Shown: positions 22,126-35,294 of the stretch, one piece after another | Numbering within the stretch: the first letter of the stretch is position 1 | How the letters are laid out: each line of letters opens with the position of its first letter | Origin: Histoplasma ohiense | Lineage: Eukaryota > Ascomycota > Eurotiomycetes > Onygenales > Ajellomycetaceae | Length of the DNA stretch: 64,000 nt | Direction: 5' to 3' | NCBI GenBank assembly: GCA_017607445.1 | Contig: JAEVHH010000002.1 | Location: 7,780,001-7,844,000 of the forward strand | Notes under the pieces: generated by a model | Told to the model about the DNA's origin: nothing | What the model saw: only the letters and a program-made list of their open reading frames with translations | The model's database searches: none | Position numbers and translations under genes: made by a program

Positions 22126-22596
22126 TGTAATGGGTGTACTTCGATTAACAATTTGATACTATTCTAATTACAGATTACAAATTGATTAAGAAAAGAAAGA
22201 GAAAAGAAATCAGAAGAAAAGATCATACAAAGAGGGTTCTTATAGAGAAAAGTTTGAGATGGAAGAATATCAGAAGCCACTCCACAGTGGAGCACAGAGC
22301 AGAAGAACATTAAGAGGTACATATAAGAATCATTAGAAGCTACACAAGTGTGGAATGTGGGGTGGGGGAATCATTGAGAGCTATGCAGAAGAATCGTTAG
22401 AGACTATGCAAGTGTGGAACACAGAGTGAGAGAACATAAGAAGCTACACAGAAGAATTGTTAGAAACTATGCAAGCACAGAGCACAGAGTGAAAGAACAT
22501 CAAGGATTACATGAGATCACAACAGCCAGAAATGAGCAGGTGCAGAAGGAGAGTTGATTGCATAAGTTGATTACTAACAGATGCTAACCCATCACA
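22126..22596 (-). repeat. 3' LTR of B1 (471 bp)
   Basis: Reverse orientation, TG...CA ends. Carries the shorter form of the 63-bp internal repeat array (compare 534 bp in B5 and 597 bp in B2, B3, B4). Confidence 0.95.
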
Positions 22597-25500
22597 TTAT
22601 CCCCCTCTACTGGGGTGAGTGAGGACTTGTAGGTGTCGAGGGCGGCGGTGTCCTCCAAGGCAGACACAGGTTCCCAGATCGGATGATTGTATTCTACCCA
22701 TTTGACAAGGTATTCACAGCAGCAGCAGTTGATTCTATCATCAAGAATTGCTTTGATTTCCCACTCAAGTTCATTGTCTTCTTCTACAATGATGAGTGGC
22801 TGTCAATCAGAGGTTCTCTGTGAGGGGAATGAATCCTCAGCTGTGGGTCGGAGCAGGTTTGTATAAAAGATGTCATGAATACCAGACAGAGTGTTGAGTC
22901 AATAATCATGTGTGTCTAGCACTTTCTTCACTGTATACTTGGTGTGGTGGTAATCTAGCATACATGAGGGGTGGTTCATTCTTATGTTTTTGAGGTCCAG
23001 TCAGACTTTGTCTTCTACATAATATCAGATTGCAGGACTTTTTCTGATGTTTGCTTGATTCTTGTAATCTTGCTGAGCACTGATCATTGAAGCTTCTGCT
23101 CATTCACAGACTTTCTTCAGCTTGCTCATGATGTTCTCTGCCATCTGTATGAGGCTGCGGGTGTACGCGGTTTCTCAGAGAGTCTCAGAAAAGTTCAGAA
23201 TCTCTAAGTTGTATTCATATAGAAGAAAGAATGAACTTACATCTGTTGTAGCAGAATCTCAACTGTTAATCACAATCTCAGTGTATGGCAGCAGATTGCT
23301 CCAGTTGTCTTGTGTGTAATTGCAGAACTTACAGAGGATGTTCTTTATTATTTGTATCATTCTCTCAGTAGCTTCATCAGTCTCTGAGTGATACACTGTT
23401 GATAACTTTTATTCAATTCTTAATAATTGGCATACACAGGCTCAGAGTGCACTGATGAATTGACTGTCTCTATCTGACACAATGGATGAAGGCAGATCAT
23501 GCATACAATAGAACAGGCTTCTGACAAAGACATCTGCAACTACTTCAGCATCCATCTTATCACAGAGCTGTAGTATTACATCCTTGCTGAGTCAGTTGAC
23601 AATGACTAGAATGTTCATAGAATCTCCACTTTCAGATAAGGAAACTGCAAAATCAATAGCTATATCACACCAAGTTCAGTCAGAGACAGATAGAGGCTTC
23701 AGCATCCCTTTTCAGCATTCACATCATGTCATCACTGAGCCACAGCAATCACAGTTGTGTACAAACCAGCATATATCTTTCAACATATCTGATCAGTAGA
23801 ATTCTCAGACAACAATATTGTACATGATTTTGCATTCTGAGTGCTCAGTCATCAGCAAGTCATGAATTTCTTGCATGATCTGTGTTTGTAGAGGTTCTGA
23901 ATTGGGGATCCATCATCTATTTCAAAAGTGTAAGCAGTTGTCATCATTGATTGAACATGCTGAGATATCCATTCTTGGATATACACTTGTGGGGAATCGA
24001 GGTGCTCTGTTTCATACAGCTTCAGTGACTTGTTGTCAGAATTCATCTGCTTCTGCCACTAGCTTCCATTGTTCTTCAAGTGAGGGTTCTTGAGTTTGGA
24101 ACTGATTGACATGTACACAGAGTTCATCTGATTGTGTAGAACTTTCTATAATTGCAGAGTCAATTAATCAATGCTCTCAGTGTTTTCATCTGTTGTTCAA
24201 GTCATCAGATGGTATATCTTATTCTCAGCAGAACAGAACATTTGCAAAGATGTTCTCTACTTCAGATTAATAACAAATTGTGAACAAAAAACAGCTAAGA
24301 AACAATGATCAATGCATATGCCTTTCAGTGAGCTTACAAGTGATCATGAAGTACTCTAAGTTCTTATGATTGATAACAATCTCAAACTTTTCAACACTCA
24401 TAAGTTCAGACTTCCATTCTTCAAGACATTGTATGATCACTAGAAGCTCCTTGTTGTAGATCTCATAGTTGCATTCAGCAGATGACATTTTTTTCAAGAT
24501 GAAGACACAGAGTTGTAGAACATTTTCATTATCATATTGCATCAGTGCCCCATCTACTATGTAATCTGAGGCATCCATTTCAAGAATTGTATGCTTATCT
24601 GAATTGAATGATTGCAGCATTGAAGTGTTTGTGAATATATGCTTCAGCTTTTTGAATGCTGCATCTGCTTTGTCAGTCCATTGAAACACAGCATCTTTCC
24701 AGGTCAGATTCATCAGTGATTGTATGATATTGAAGAAGTCTTTGATGAATCTTTGATAGAAGTTGACAAATTCTAGAAAGCTTCTAGTCCCTTTTATCAA
24801 GACTGATGCCTTCCAGTTGAGAATTGCTTCCATCTTCTTAGAATCCATGCATACACCTTTTTCAGCTTCGATGATGAATTCTAGATAGGTTGTAGACTTG
24901 ATCTCAAAGTCATATTTATCAATGTCCACTTGCAGTTCAGCTTTTTGTAGATGATCAAGCACTTGTCATACATGCTTGCAGTGCTCAGTGAGCAGTTCAT
25001 TGATGAAGATCAGAATATCATCCATGTACACTGAGATGATCTCATTGAGCAGATCTCATAGGACTCAGTTAATGTATTTCTGAAACATGCTCAGAGTGTT
25101 TGCTAATTCAAAAGAGGTCACTGTTCATTCATATAATTCATAACACATACAAAAAGTGGTTAGTCATTTGTCATCTTCATTAATTCTTATCTTATAGAAG
25201 ACTGCAGAGATGTCAAGCTTCATAAACCATTTTGCTTTTTCTACTCATTTGAGTGTTTCATTGATGAGTGGGAGAGGGTATTGGTCCTTCCATGTAATCT
25301 TGTTGAGTTCTCAGTAGTCAACACAGAATCATAAGCCTTCTTCTGATTTCTTCATGAACAGTACAGATGCTGCAGCAGGTGAGTTGCTAACACAAATGAA
25401 GTCTTTGTTCAATAGTTCATTGAGTGTTTTTTATAGAATGAGGAGCTTGTTGTGTGACATGCTGTAGAGAGAATCTCAGAGTGATTGCAGATTCTTACTG

Positions 25501-26215
25501 TCCTTCTTGATGAGCTTGATCATATGATCTATACCAGGTTCTTGGTGAGAAGGAAGCTTTTCAGCTTCTTTTTCATCAAACACATCTGCAAAGTCTTTGT
25601 ACAATTTGAGTAGTTTCTTGCACAGTTTCTTGGGGTCTTTGGGTTCTAGCTTTTCTAACACTTTTTTGATATTCATCATGCTAGCAGCAAACACTTGGAC
25701 ATTCTTCTTCTCATGCACTTGACAGATTAGTAGTTTGTACACTTCTGCTGATATCTGAGTGAGATCAGTGATTCTATTGACATTCTTTTTGTAAACACAG
25801 TCACCTTCTGAGAAAATAAGGCAGTGATTGCATGCATTCAACAAGGTTCCAAATTCTGTGAGTCATGATAGGCCAAGCATTAGATCATACTCAAGGTCTT
25901 GTATTTTGTATGCATATACATTCTTTTTCTCATGTTCTTCTACATTGACATTAAATCTTACCATGTTGTAGGAGGTGGATCCTCTGGGGCTGTCAAATCC
26001 ACTGAGCTTACACAGTTTGAAAAAGAGAATACACTGAAGCTTATGCTTCTCAATCAGCTGGGTGTCTATAAGAGCATAGTGAAGAAAACCACTGTCTATC
26101 ATTACTTGTACATTGACTAGACTATTTACAATGACAGAGATTATGATTGCATCTGCTTGCATCTTCTGCTTGAATCTTCAGCTAGCTTTCTGCTTCTTGA
26201 GCTCTCATTCATGTT
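22584..26215 (-). pseudogene. Pol of B1: protease, RT, RNase H, integrase, chromodomain
   Basis: Frame is -1 to gag. The protease has MIDSGFLHYALIDT (intact DSG) near 26100, followed by the LMLGLSWL-type block. The reverse transcriptase keeps YMDDI near 25030. RNase H starts at EMDASD near 24580 and includes YNKELLVIIQ. The integrase zinc finger and core lie at about 23900-23300. The chromodomain at about 22650-22790 reads EYLVKWVEYN and WEP. The frame continues through the polypurine tract and stops at TAG 22586-22584, 13 bp inside the 3' LTR. TGA stops interrupt it. This copy and B2 keep the RT aspartates that B3 and B5 have lost. Confidence 0.85.
22597..22608 (-). promoter_or_regulatory. 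Polypurine tract of B1
   Basis: On the minus strand AGAGGGGGATAA directly precedes the 3' LTR. The same tract precedes the 3' LTRs of B2 (29689-29700) and B3 (46455-46466). It is also coding, as the pol frame passes through it. Confidence 0.75.
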
Positions 26216-27229
26216 TTAGAGTGAGAGCTCATCTTTTCCCTGTTCTTGCCTATCCGCGGGCGACACAGCATTTACATGTGTGGGGGGTTTACTCAGAGTG
26301 ATCACATTCAGACATTGATTCATGAAGTGCTCTGACTTGTCACAGTGTATGCAGACTTCTCTGATGATTCAGTCAGTGGTGTTCTTCTCTGAGACATTGG
26401 AAACCCTCAGATGACTTGTGTTTACATATGGGACTCAGTTCATTGATTCTGATTCAGAGACAGAGAGTGCTGCAGAGTGATTCAGAACATACACATTTGT
26501 TTGATGAAATTCTCTGCAATTTTGAAGTATACAGAACTGAGACAGATCATTGTTCAACAGACAAAGATCAGCACAGAATTCACTGTATGTTGAGAACTTT
26601 GAACACTCTATATTTTGATTATGCAATTGAAAGTTCAAGTTCTTGAACAATATGTTGATCTTGATGGCATCATCCCAGTCTTGCCCATCTGCTTCTAGAA
26701 GCTTACAATTGAATTCAGAAAGATAAGTTGCCAACACAACATTCATCTGACAAATTCAATTAAGCCAGTCTAACATCTTGACTTGAAGCATAGAATCAAG
26801 AAAGAGGAAGTTGAGTTGTTGAAAGACTAGCTCTGACATATGCTGATGATTCTGACAATGACTCATCCAGGGTTGGAATTTTGCTAACACATCGCCATCC
26901 AATCTGCTATGGATATACCACACTTGATTGGATAGCAAGTCTATTGCTCATCCATCAATGTCCAATTTGACATTCACTTTTGACTTCCACACAAGGTAGA
27001 GTGCTAGGTCTTTCTCATATTTGTTGAGGATTGGAAGCTTCTCTCTTAGAGGCTTTTCATGAGGTGTGGGTGTAGGAGGAACAGTGAATGCAGAAGTGCT
27101 CATCTCAGCAAGTTGTTGTTGCAATTCAGCCATCTGTAGCACCTGCTGCTGAAGGATGCTTTGTAGGTCTAAGTTATCATCCACTGTGTTCGGGTGCAGT
27201 GGGTGTTTGTAGAATTGCTTGTAGTTCAT
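26216..27229 (-). pseudogene. Gag of B1
   Basis: 338 codons from ATG 27229 to TAA. The length is identical in all five B copies. There is a glutamine-rich N-terminus (LQSILQQQ, MAELQQQLAEM) and a proline/threonine patch. The Gag core follows, with WYIHSRLDGD, SELVFQQLN and QVKMLDWLN. The C-terminal zinc knuckle CIHCDKSEHFMNQC (CX2CX4HX4C) is intact near 26320-26361. Few TGA stops (the position after LDWLN, and after ESMN). Forms the particle and binds genomic RNA. Confidence 0.85.
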
Positions 27230-27584
27230 TTCAATATCTAAGAACATATAATAATAAAAAAAAAGAAAAGGAATACTCAGTTCTCTCACAGGCACTATTC
27301 ACAGTGTTGCAGCACTAAGCTTGATCAAGCTTCTTCATGAATGCTATTTGCAGTGTTACAGTTCGTAGGCACTCAGGCCTTGTAGAACATAGTCAATTGT
27401 TTTTCAAATGCTTAGGCACGACAGTCTATATAACTAACAATAAGAACACTCAGGCCCATGAGGGATCTTCTTGTAACAACTAGGCACTCAGGCCTGTAAA
27501 CAACACACTCAGGCGTAAGAACTGGTAACAACACACTCAGATGTAAGAACTAATAACAAGACACTCAGATCTTAAACACAGAAG

Positions 27585-27597
27585 AATCAATTCATAA
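27585..27597 (-). promoter_or_regulatory. Predicted self-primer binding site of B1
   Basis: Directly next to the 5' LTR, the minus strand reads TTATGAATTGATT. The LTR contains the complement in its last ~60 bp. In other B copies the site reads TTACAAATTGATT, so the ancestral pair is TTACGAATTGATT with AATCAATTCGTAA, 13 bases, each containing one CpG that has decayed either way. Confidence 0.6.
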
Positions 27598-28068
27598 TGT
27601 AACAGATGTACTTCAATTAACAATTTGATACTATACTAATTACAGATTACAAATTGATTAAGAAAAGAAAGAGAAAAGAAATCAGAAGAAAAGATTGTAC
27701 AAAGAGGATTCTTATAGAGAAAAGTTTGAAGTGAAAGAATATCAGAAGCCACTCCACAGTGGAGTGTGGAGTGGAAGAACATTAAGAGGTATGTGTAAGA
27801 ATTGTTAGAAGCTATGCGAGCATGGAACATGGGGTGGGGGAATCATTGAGAGCTACACAGAAGAATCGTTAGAGACTACATAAGCACAGAACACAGAGTG
27901 AGAGAATGTAAGAAGCTATGCAGAAGAATCATTAGAAACTATGCAAGCACAAAGCACAGAGTGGAAGAACATTGAGAGTTACACAAGATCACAATAACCA
28001 GGAATGAGCGGGTGCAGGAGGGGAGTTGGTTGCGTAAGTTGATTACTAACAGATGCTAACCCGTCACA
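27598..28068 (-). repeat. 5' LTR of B1 (471 bp)
   Basis: Pairs with 22126-22596. It retains CpGs near its outer end (CCCGTCACA, TTGCGTAAG) lost in the partner. Confidence 0.95.
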
Positions 28069-28642
28069 AAATGATTCTAAAGATAAATGAAGAATCTATC
28101 AATCATTCTACTGATCAATCTTCAATCACTTCTGATATCATATCTGTTGATCAATCAATAAAATGTCTAAATATGAATGTTGAGAGTGCTTCTTCAAATC
28201 AACATCTTTATCTTCAAGATTTCTGAATATTTGATACTGATGCTGAGTGACATATCTGCAATAATTAATCTAGATTTCTAACATATGAATCAACAGAAGA
28301 GTAAGTTTATACAGAAGATTCAACAACAAAAGTTGTGAGATATGAAACTGTTTGAATCTACATAATCAACATTCTCAGCAAGCAGTTCAAAGTGATTCTT
28401 AAGAATGCTGTATATATTTCATTCTCACACATCAATCTAATCATCTGAAAACTTTGCTATCATATAGAGGGGATCTATCTCGATGGCAAATCATTTAGAT
28501 TGTGGAGAATTAGTGATGATTCAATCTTTGCTTGTATAGAAGTGTATGATGAACTGCTAGTTACTGAATATTGCAGAACTAATGAGAACATTTTAGTGCT
28601 TGTTAATATTGTCTCAACTAGCAATTCAGCAGAATCTGTTGA
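28069..28642 (+). pseudogene. Ty1/copia protease relic (right part)
   Basis: Continues the frame of the left part after B1 (target duplication AAATG at 22121-22125 and 28069-28073). The aspartic protease reads FWIFDTDAEWHICNN at about 28222-28266, where copia elements have W-x-D-S/T-G-A-x-x-H, so the Gly is Asp. Downstream are the flap and NLI blocks (VWIYI, LKNAVYISFSHINLI) and then EGIYLDGKSFRLWR. It is cut at 28642 by the LTR of A2 and the remainder is not in the window. Stops are TGA or TAA at a few positions. Confidence 0.75.
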
Positions 28643-28913
28643 TGTAAGAGATGATTGTAGATATAATTATGAGAGTAGTGTGAAGTATATATATAGAATG
28701 ATAAGAAGATAGCAATGTCTATTATTCAAAGTTAATCACTGATCTTCTAATATCTACAGATATCAGCAAGCATTATATAGACAATCATCATACTCTACAG
28801 CTGTCTATAATGTCATGCACTATATCTCTTCTCATTAATTCTGATATGTTCTGTGTTCTTTTATCATCATATAGCTATTTTCTAATATAGATATCTTCAT
28901 TGCATCTATTACA
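28643..28913 (-). repeat. 3' LTR of A2
   Basis: 271 bp, reverse orientation of the A1 LTR. Interrupts the copia relic. More diverged than the A1 and A3 LTRs. Confidence 0.9.
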
Positions 28914-29091
28914 ATTATCTTTCTTCTTCAAAGATCTGATTCTCAGAGCTTCTTACTGCAAGATGCAAAGTTTGTAACATGTGCTGTGTGATTGATATTG
29001 TATAAAGTTTGCAGAATCAGACTGAATTAATTGTTGAGATTAATTTCAAAATATTGCTGTTTCAGAAGAACATTTTTTCATTTTCAGTGTC

Positions 29092-29688
29092 TGTAATAAG
29101 TGTACTTCGATTAACAATTTGGTACTATCCTAATTACAGATTACAAATTGATTAAGAAAAGAAAGAGAAAAAAAATCAGAAGAAAAGATTGTATGAAGAG
29201 AGTTCTTATAGAGAAAAGTTCAGAGTGGAAGAATATCAGAAGCTGCTCCACAGTAAAGTGCAGAGTGAAAGAACATTAAAAGATACATGTAAGAATTGTT
29301 AGAAGCTACACAAGCATGAAATGTGGGGTGGGGAAATCATTGAGAGCTATGTGGAAGAATTGTTAGAGACTACACAAGTGCAGAACACAGAGCAGAAGAA
29401 TGTAAGAATCTATACAGAAGAATTGTTAGAGACTATATGAGTGTGAAACACAGAGCAGAAGAACATAAAAAGCTATATGAAAGAATCATTAGAGACTACA
29501 TGAGTGTGGAGCATGGAGTGGAAGAATGTTAAGAGCTATGTGAAAGAATTGTTAGAAACTATATGAGTGTGGAGCACAGAGTGGAAGAATATTGAGGGTT
29601 ATATGAGATCACAACAGCCAGAAACAAGCAGATGCAGAAGAGGAGTTGATTGTGTAAGTTAATTACTAACAGATACTAATCCATCACA
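29092..29688 (-). repeat. 3' LTR of B2 (597 bp)
   Basis: Contains five tandem units of the 63-bp repeat, two more than B1. Confidence 0.95.
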
Positions 29689-32600
29689 TTATCCCCCTCT
29701 ATCAGAGTGAGTGAGGACTCATAGATGTCGAGGATGGCAGTGTTCTTCAAGATGAATATAAGTTCCCAGATTGAATGATTGTATTCTACCCATTTGATGA
29801 GATATTCACAGCAGTGATGATTGATTCTATCATCAAGAATTGCTTTGATTTCTCATTCAAGTTCATTGTCTTCTTCTACAATGATGAGTGACTGTCAATT
29901 GAAGATTCTCTGTGAGGGGAATGAATCCTCAGCTGTGGGTTGGAGCAGGTTCATATGAAAGATATCATGGATGTCAGACAGAGTGTTGAGTTGATAATTG
30001 TGTGTGTCTAGCACTTTCTTCACTGTATATTTGATGTGATAGTAATCTAGTGTACACAAAAAATGATCTGTTCTTATGTTCTTGAGATTCAGTCAGACTT
30101 TGTCTTCTATATGATATCAGATTATAGAACTTCTTTTGATGTTCATTTGATTCTTATAATCTTACTGAATGCTGATCATTGAAGCTTCTGCTCATTCACA
30201 GACTTTCTTCAACTTATTCATAATATTCTCTGTCATCTGTATGAAGCTGTGAGTGTGTGTGGTTTCTCAAGAAGTTTCAGAGAAGTTCAGAATCTTTAAG
30301 TTGTATCTGTATAGAAGAAAGAATGAGTTTATATCTGTTGTAGTGAAATCTCAACTGTTAATCACAATCTCAGCATATGACAGTAGATTGCTTCAGTTGT
30401 CTTGTGTATAATTACAGAACTTATGAAGAATATTCTTTATCATTTATATCATTCTCTCAGTAGCTTCATCAGTCTCTGAGTGATACACTGTTGATAACTT
30501 TCATTCAATTCTTAGTAATTGGCATATGTGGGTTCAGAGTGCACTGATGAATTGACTGTCTCTATCTGACACAATGAATGAAGACAGACTGTGTATACAA
30601 TAGAACAGGCTTCTGACAAAGATATCTGCAACTACTTCAGCATTCATCTTATCACAGAGTTGTAGTATTACACTCTTGCTGAGTCAGTTGACAATGACTA
30701 GAATGTTTGTAGAATCTTCACTTTCAAATAAGAAAACTGCAAAATCAATAGCTATATCACATCAAGTTTGATCAGAGACAGATAGAGACTTCAGCATTCT
30801 TTTTCAGCATTCATATCATACTGTTACTGAGCCACAGTGATCACAGTTGTGTATGAACTGATGTATATTTTTCAATATATCTGATCAGTAGAATTCTCAG
30901 ATGATGATGTTGTACATGATTTCATATTCTGAGTGTTCAATCATTGATGAGTCATGAATTTCTTGCATGATTCATGTTTGTAGAGGTTCTGAATCAGAGA
31001 TCCATCATCTATCTTGAAAGTGTAAGCAGTTGTTATCATTGATTGAATATGCTGAGATATCTGTTCTTGAGTATACATCTGTGGGGAATCAAGATGCTCT
31101 GCTTTGTATGATTTTGATGACTTGTTGTCAGAATTCATCTGCTTCTGCTGCTAGTCTTCATTATTCTTTGAGTGAGAATTCTTGAGCTTGAAACTGATTG
31201 ATATATACACAGAGTTCATCTGATTATGTAGAACTTTCTATGATTGTGGGGTCAATTAACTGATGCTCTCAGTGTTTCCATCTATCATCTAAGTCATCAG
31301 ATGACATATCTTGTTCTCAGCAGAACAGAGCATCCACAAGAGTGTTCTCTACTTCAGATTGATAATGAATTGTGAATGAAAAACAGCTAAGAAACAATGA
31401 TCAATGTATATATCTCTCAGTAAGCTTATAAGTGATTGTGAAGTATTCTAAGTTCTTATGATCAGTGACAATCTCAAACTTCTCAACACTCATAAGTTCA
31501 GACTTTTATTTCTTAAGACATTGTATAATTGCTAGAAGCTTCTTGTCATAGATCTCATAGTTGCATTCAGTGGGTGACATTTTTTTTGAAGTGAAGGCAC
31601 AAGATTATAGAACATCTTTGTTATTGTATTGCATTAGTACTTCATCTACTACATAATTCAAAGTGTCTGTTTCAAGAATTGTATGCTTATCTGAATTGAA
31701 TGATTGCAGCATCAGAGTGCTTGTGAACATATACTTCAGCTTTTTGAATGCTGCATCCACTTTATCAGTTCATTGAAATACAGCATCTTTCCAGATCAGA
31801 TCCATCAGTGATCATACAATATTGAAGAAGTTTTTGATGAATCTTCAGTAGAAGTTGATGAATTCTAGAAAGCTTCTAGTCTTTTTTACTGAGACTGATG
31901 CCTCTCAGTTGAGGATTGCTTCCATCTTCTTAGAATTCATACATATGTCTTTTTTAGCTTTGATGATGAATTCTAGATAGATCATAGACTTGATCTCAAA
32001 GTTGCATTTGTCAATGTTCACTTACAGTCCAGCTTTTTGTAGACAGTCAAGCACTTGTTGTACATGCTTACAGTGCTCAGTGAGCAATCCATCAGTGAAG
32101 ATCAAGATATCATCCATGTACACTGAGGCAATCTCATTGAGCAGGTCTTGTAGAGCTCAGTTAATGTATTTCTGAAACATACTCAGAGCATTCACTAATT
32201 CAAAAAGAGTCACTGTTCATTCATATAATCTGTAATGTGTATGAAAGACAGTTAGTCATTCATCACCTTCATTAATCCTTATTTTGTAGAAGACTGCAGA
32301 GATGTCAAGTTTTGTAAATCATTTTGCTTTTTCTATTCATTCAAATGTTTCATTGATGAGTGAAAGAGAGTATCAGTTCTTCTGTGTAATTTTATTGAGT
32401 TCTTGATAGTCAACACAGAATTGTAAGTCTTCCTCTGATTTCTTCACAAACAGTACAGATACTGCAGTGAGTGAGTTGCTAACACAAATGAAGTCTTTGT
32501 CTAGTAATCTGTTGAGCATTTTTCATAGAATAAGAAGCTTGTTATGTGATATGCTGTAGAGAGAACCTCAGAATGATTGTGAGTTCTTATCATCTTTTTT

Positions 32601-33307
32601 GATAAGCTTGATTATATGATCTATACTGAGTTCTCAGTGAGAAAGAAGCTTTTCAGCTTCTTTCTTGTTGAACACATCTACAAAGTCTTTATACAATTCA
32701 GATAGTTTCTTGCACAGTTTTTTGAGATCTTTGAGTTCTAACTTTTCTAATACTTTCTTGATATTCATCATACTAGCAGTGAATACTTGGACATTCTTCT
32801 TCTCATATGTTTGATGAGTTAGTAGTTTGTACACTTTCACTGATATCTGAGTGAGATCAGCAGTTCTATCAACATTCTTCTCATAAACACAGTCATCTTC
32901 TGAGAAAATAAGACAGTGGTTGTATGCATTCAACAAGGTTCCAAATTCTGTGAGCTATGATAGACTGAGTATTAGATTGTACTCAAGATCTTATATTTTG
33001 TATGTGTATACATTCTTTTTCTTGTGTTCTTCTATATTGACATTAAATCTTATCATGTTGTAGGAGGTGGATTCTCTGAGGCTGTCAAATCCACTGAGTT
33101 TATATGATTTGAGAAAGAAGATATGCTGAAGCTTATGCTTCTCAATCAGCTGAATGTCTATAAGAGTATAGTGAAGAAAACCACTGTCTATCATTGCTTG
33201 TATGTTGACTAAGCTATTTACAATGATAGAGATTATGATTGCATTCACTTGTATCTTCTGCTTGAATCTTCAGCTAGCTTTTTGCTCTTTGAGCTCTTGT
33301 CTATGTT
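29676..33307 (-). pseudogene. Pol of B2
   Basis: Same domain order as B1. The protease keeps MIDSGFLHY (about 33180). The reverse transcriptase keeps YMDDI (about 32110). RNase H is recognisable but its metal-site region is altered (ETDTLNYVV-type reading near 31660). The integrase and chromodomain reach the LTR, where the frame stops at 29678-29676. It carries more TGA codons than B1, including at Trp and Arg positions. Nonfunctional. Confidence 0.8.
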
Positions 33308-34321
33308 TTAGAATGAGAGCTTGTCTTTTCTCTGTTCTTGCCTATCCACAGACAACACAGTGTTCATGCATGTGAGGGGTTTACTTGAGATGATCACATT
33401 CAGACATTGATTTGTGAAGTGCTCTGACTTGTCACAGTGTATGCAGACTTCTCTGATGATTTGATCAGCAGTGTTCTTCTCTGAGATGTTGAGAATCCTC
33501 AGATGACTTGTGTTCATATGTGAAACTCAGTTCATTGATTCTGATTCAGAGATGGAGAGTGCTGCAGAGTGGTTTGAGATGTATACATTTGTTCAGTGAA
33601 ATTCTCTACAATTTTGAAGTGTGTGAAACTGAGATAGATTGTTGTTCAACAGATGAAGATCAGTGCAGAATTCACTGTATATTGAGAGCTTCAGATACTC
33701 TATACTTCAGTTATACAATTGAAAGTTCAAATTCTTGAACAATATGTTGATTTTGATGATGTTGTTTCAGTCTTATCCATCTGCTTCTAGGAGCTTGCAA
33801 TTGAATTCAGAAAGATAAATTGTCAACACAACATTCATCTGATAAGTTTGATTAAACCAGTCTAATATCTTGACTTGAAGTGTAGAATTGAGAAAGAGAG
33901 AGTTGAGTTGTTGAAAGACTAGCTCTGATGTATGCTGATAGTTCTGACAATGACTCATTCAGAGTTGAAATTTTGCTAACATGTTGCCATCTAATCTGCT
34001 ATGGATATATCACACTTGATTGAATAGCAAGTCTATTACTTGTCCATCAATGTTCAATTTAATGTTTGCTTTTGACTTCCATGCAAGGTAGAGTGCTAGA
34101 TCTTTCTTGTATTTATTGAGGATTGAGAGCTTCTCTCTTGAGAGCTTTTTGTGAGACATGAGTGTAGAAGAAATGATGAACACAGAAGTACTCATCTCAG
34201 TAAGTTATTGTTGCAATTCAGTCATCTATAGCATCTGCTGCTGAAGGATGCTTTGTAGATCTAAGTTATTGTCCACTGTGTTTGAATGCAGCAGATGTTT
34301 GTAGAATTGCTTGTAGTTCAT
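33308..34321 (-). pseudogene. Gag of B2
   Basis: 338 codons from ATG 34321. The Q-rich start, Gag core (SELVFQQLNSLF) and intact knuckle CIHCDKSEHFTNQC are kept. TGA replaces the Trp of the core LWMSH segment. There are no indels relative to the other B copies, so damage is by point transitions only. Confidence 0.8.
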
Positions 34322-34697
34322 TTCAATATCTAAGAACATATAATAATAAAAAAAAGAAAAGAAATACTTGTAGACATTTGATTCTCTCACAGACACTATT
34401 TGCAGTGTTGCAGTGCTAAGCTTGATCAAACTTCTTTGTGAACACTATTCACAGCATTACAGTTTGTAGACACTCAGATCTTGTAGAACACAGTTGATTG
34501 TGTTTCAGATGCTTAGACATGATAATCTATATAATTAATGATAAAAGCACTCAGACTCATGAGAAATCTCTTGTAATGACTAGACACTCAGATCTGTAAA
34601 TGATGCACTTGAGTGTAAGAACTGATAATGATGCACTTGAATGTAAGAACTAATAATGAAACACTCAAGTCTTAAATACAGAAGAATCAATTTGTAA

Positions 34698-35294
34698 TGT
34701 AACAGATGTACTTTGATTAATGATTTGATACTATTCTAATTACAGATTACAAATTGATTAAGAAAAGAAAGAGAAAAGAAATCAGAAGAAAAGGTCATAC
34801 AAAGAGAATTCTTATAGAGAAAAGTTTGAAGTGGAAGAATATCAGAAGCCACTCCACAGTGGAGTGCAGAGTGGAAGAACATTAAGAAGTACATGTAAGA
34901 ATTGTTAGAAGCTACACAAGTGTGGAATGTAAGGTGAGAGAATCATTGAGAGCTACACAGAAGAATCATTAGAGACTACACAAGCATGAAACACAGAGTG
35001 AGAGAACATAAGAAGCTACACAGAAGAATCATTAGAGACTACACAAGCACAGAACACAGAGCAGAAGAACATAAGAAGCTACACAGAAGAATTGTTAGAG
35101 ACTACACAAGCACAGAGTATGAAGCAGAAGAATGTTAAGAGCTACACAGAAGAATCATTAGAAACTACACAAGTGCAGAGCACAGAGCAGAAGAACATTG
35201 AGGGTTACATAAGATCACAACAGCCAGAAACAAACAAGTGCAGAAGGGGAGTTGATTGCATAAGTTAATTACTAACAGATGCTAACCCATCACA
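34698..35294 (-). repeat. 5' LTR of B2 (597 bp)
   Basis: Clearest copy of the 63-bp array: units begin with GAAGCTACACAGAAGAATCA and repeat from about 34950 to 35205. Confidence 0.95.

Larger units (their letters stand above)
22126..28068 (-). mobile_element. Chromovirus B1 (Ty3/gypsy), complete, minus strand
   Basis: 5,943 bp between AAATG duplications, inserted in the copia relic. LTRs are 471 bp each (22126-22596 and 27598-28068). Order on the minus strand: LTR, self-primer site, repeat-rich leader, gag, pol with chromodomain running into the 3' LTR. There is no antisense extra gene in this family. The leader (about 27360-27580) contains several ACACTCAGGC-type repeats. Confidence 0.95.
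29092..35294 (-). mobile_element. Chromovirus B2, complete, minus strand
   Basis: 6,203 bp flanked by GTGTC (29087-29091 and 35295-35299), inserted in the non-coding segment of A2 between its antisense gene and LTR. LTRs are 597 bp each (29092-29688 and 34698-35294). Same layout as B1 but more degraded, with many more CA/TG replacements. Confidence 0.95.

Noticed and set aside
22319..22540. CRISPR-like array (regularly spaced repeats of about 63 bp)
   Set aside because: Contiguous tandem units without unique spacers, inside an LTR, and present in every B LTR. It is a minisatellite in a eukaryotic element.
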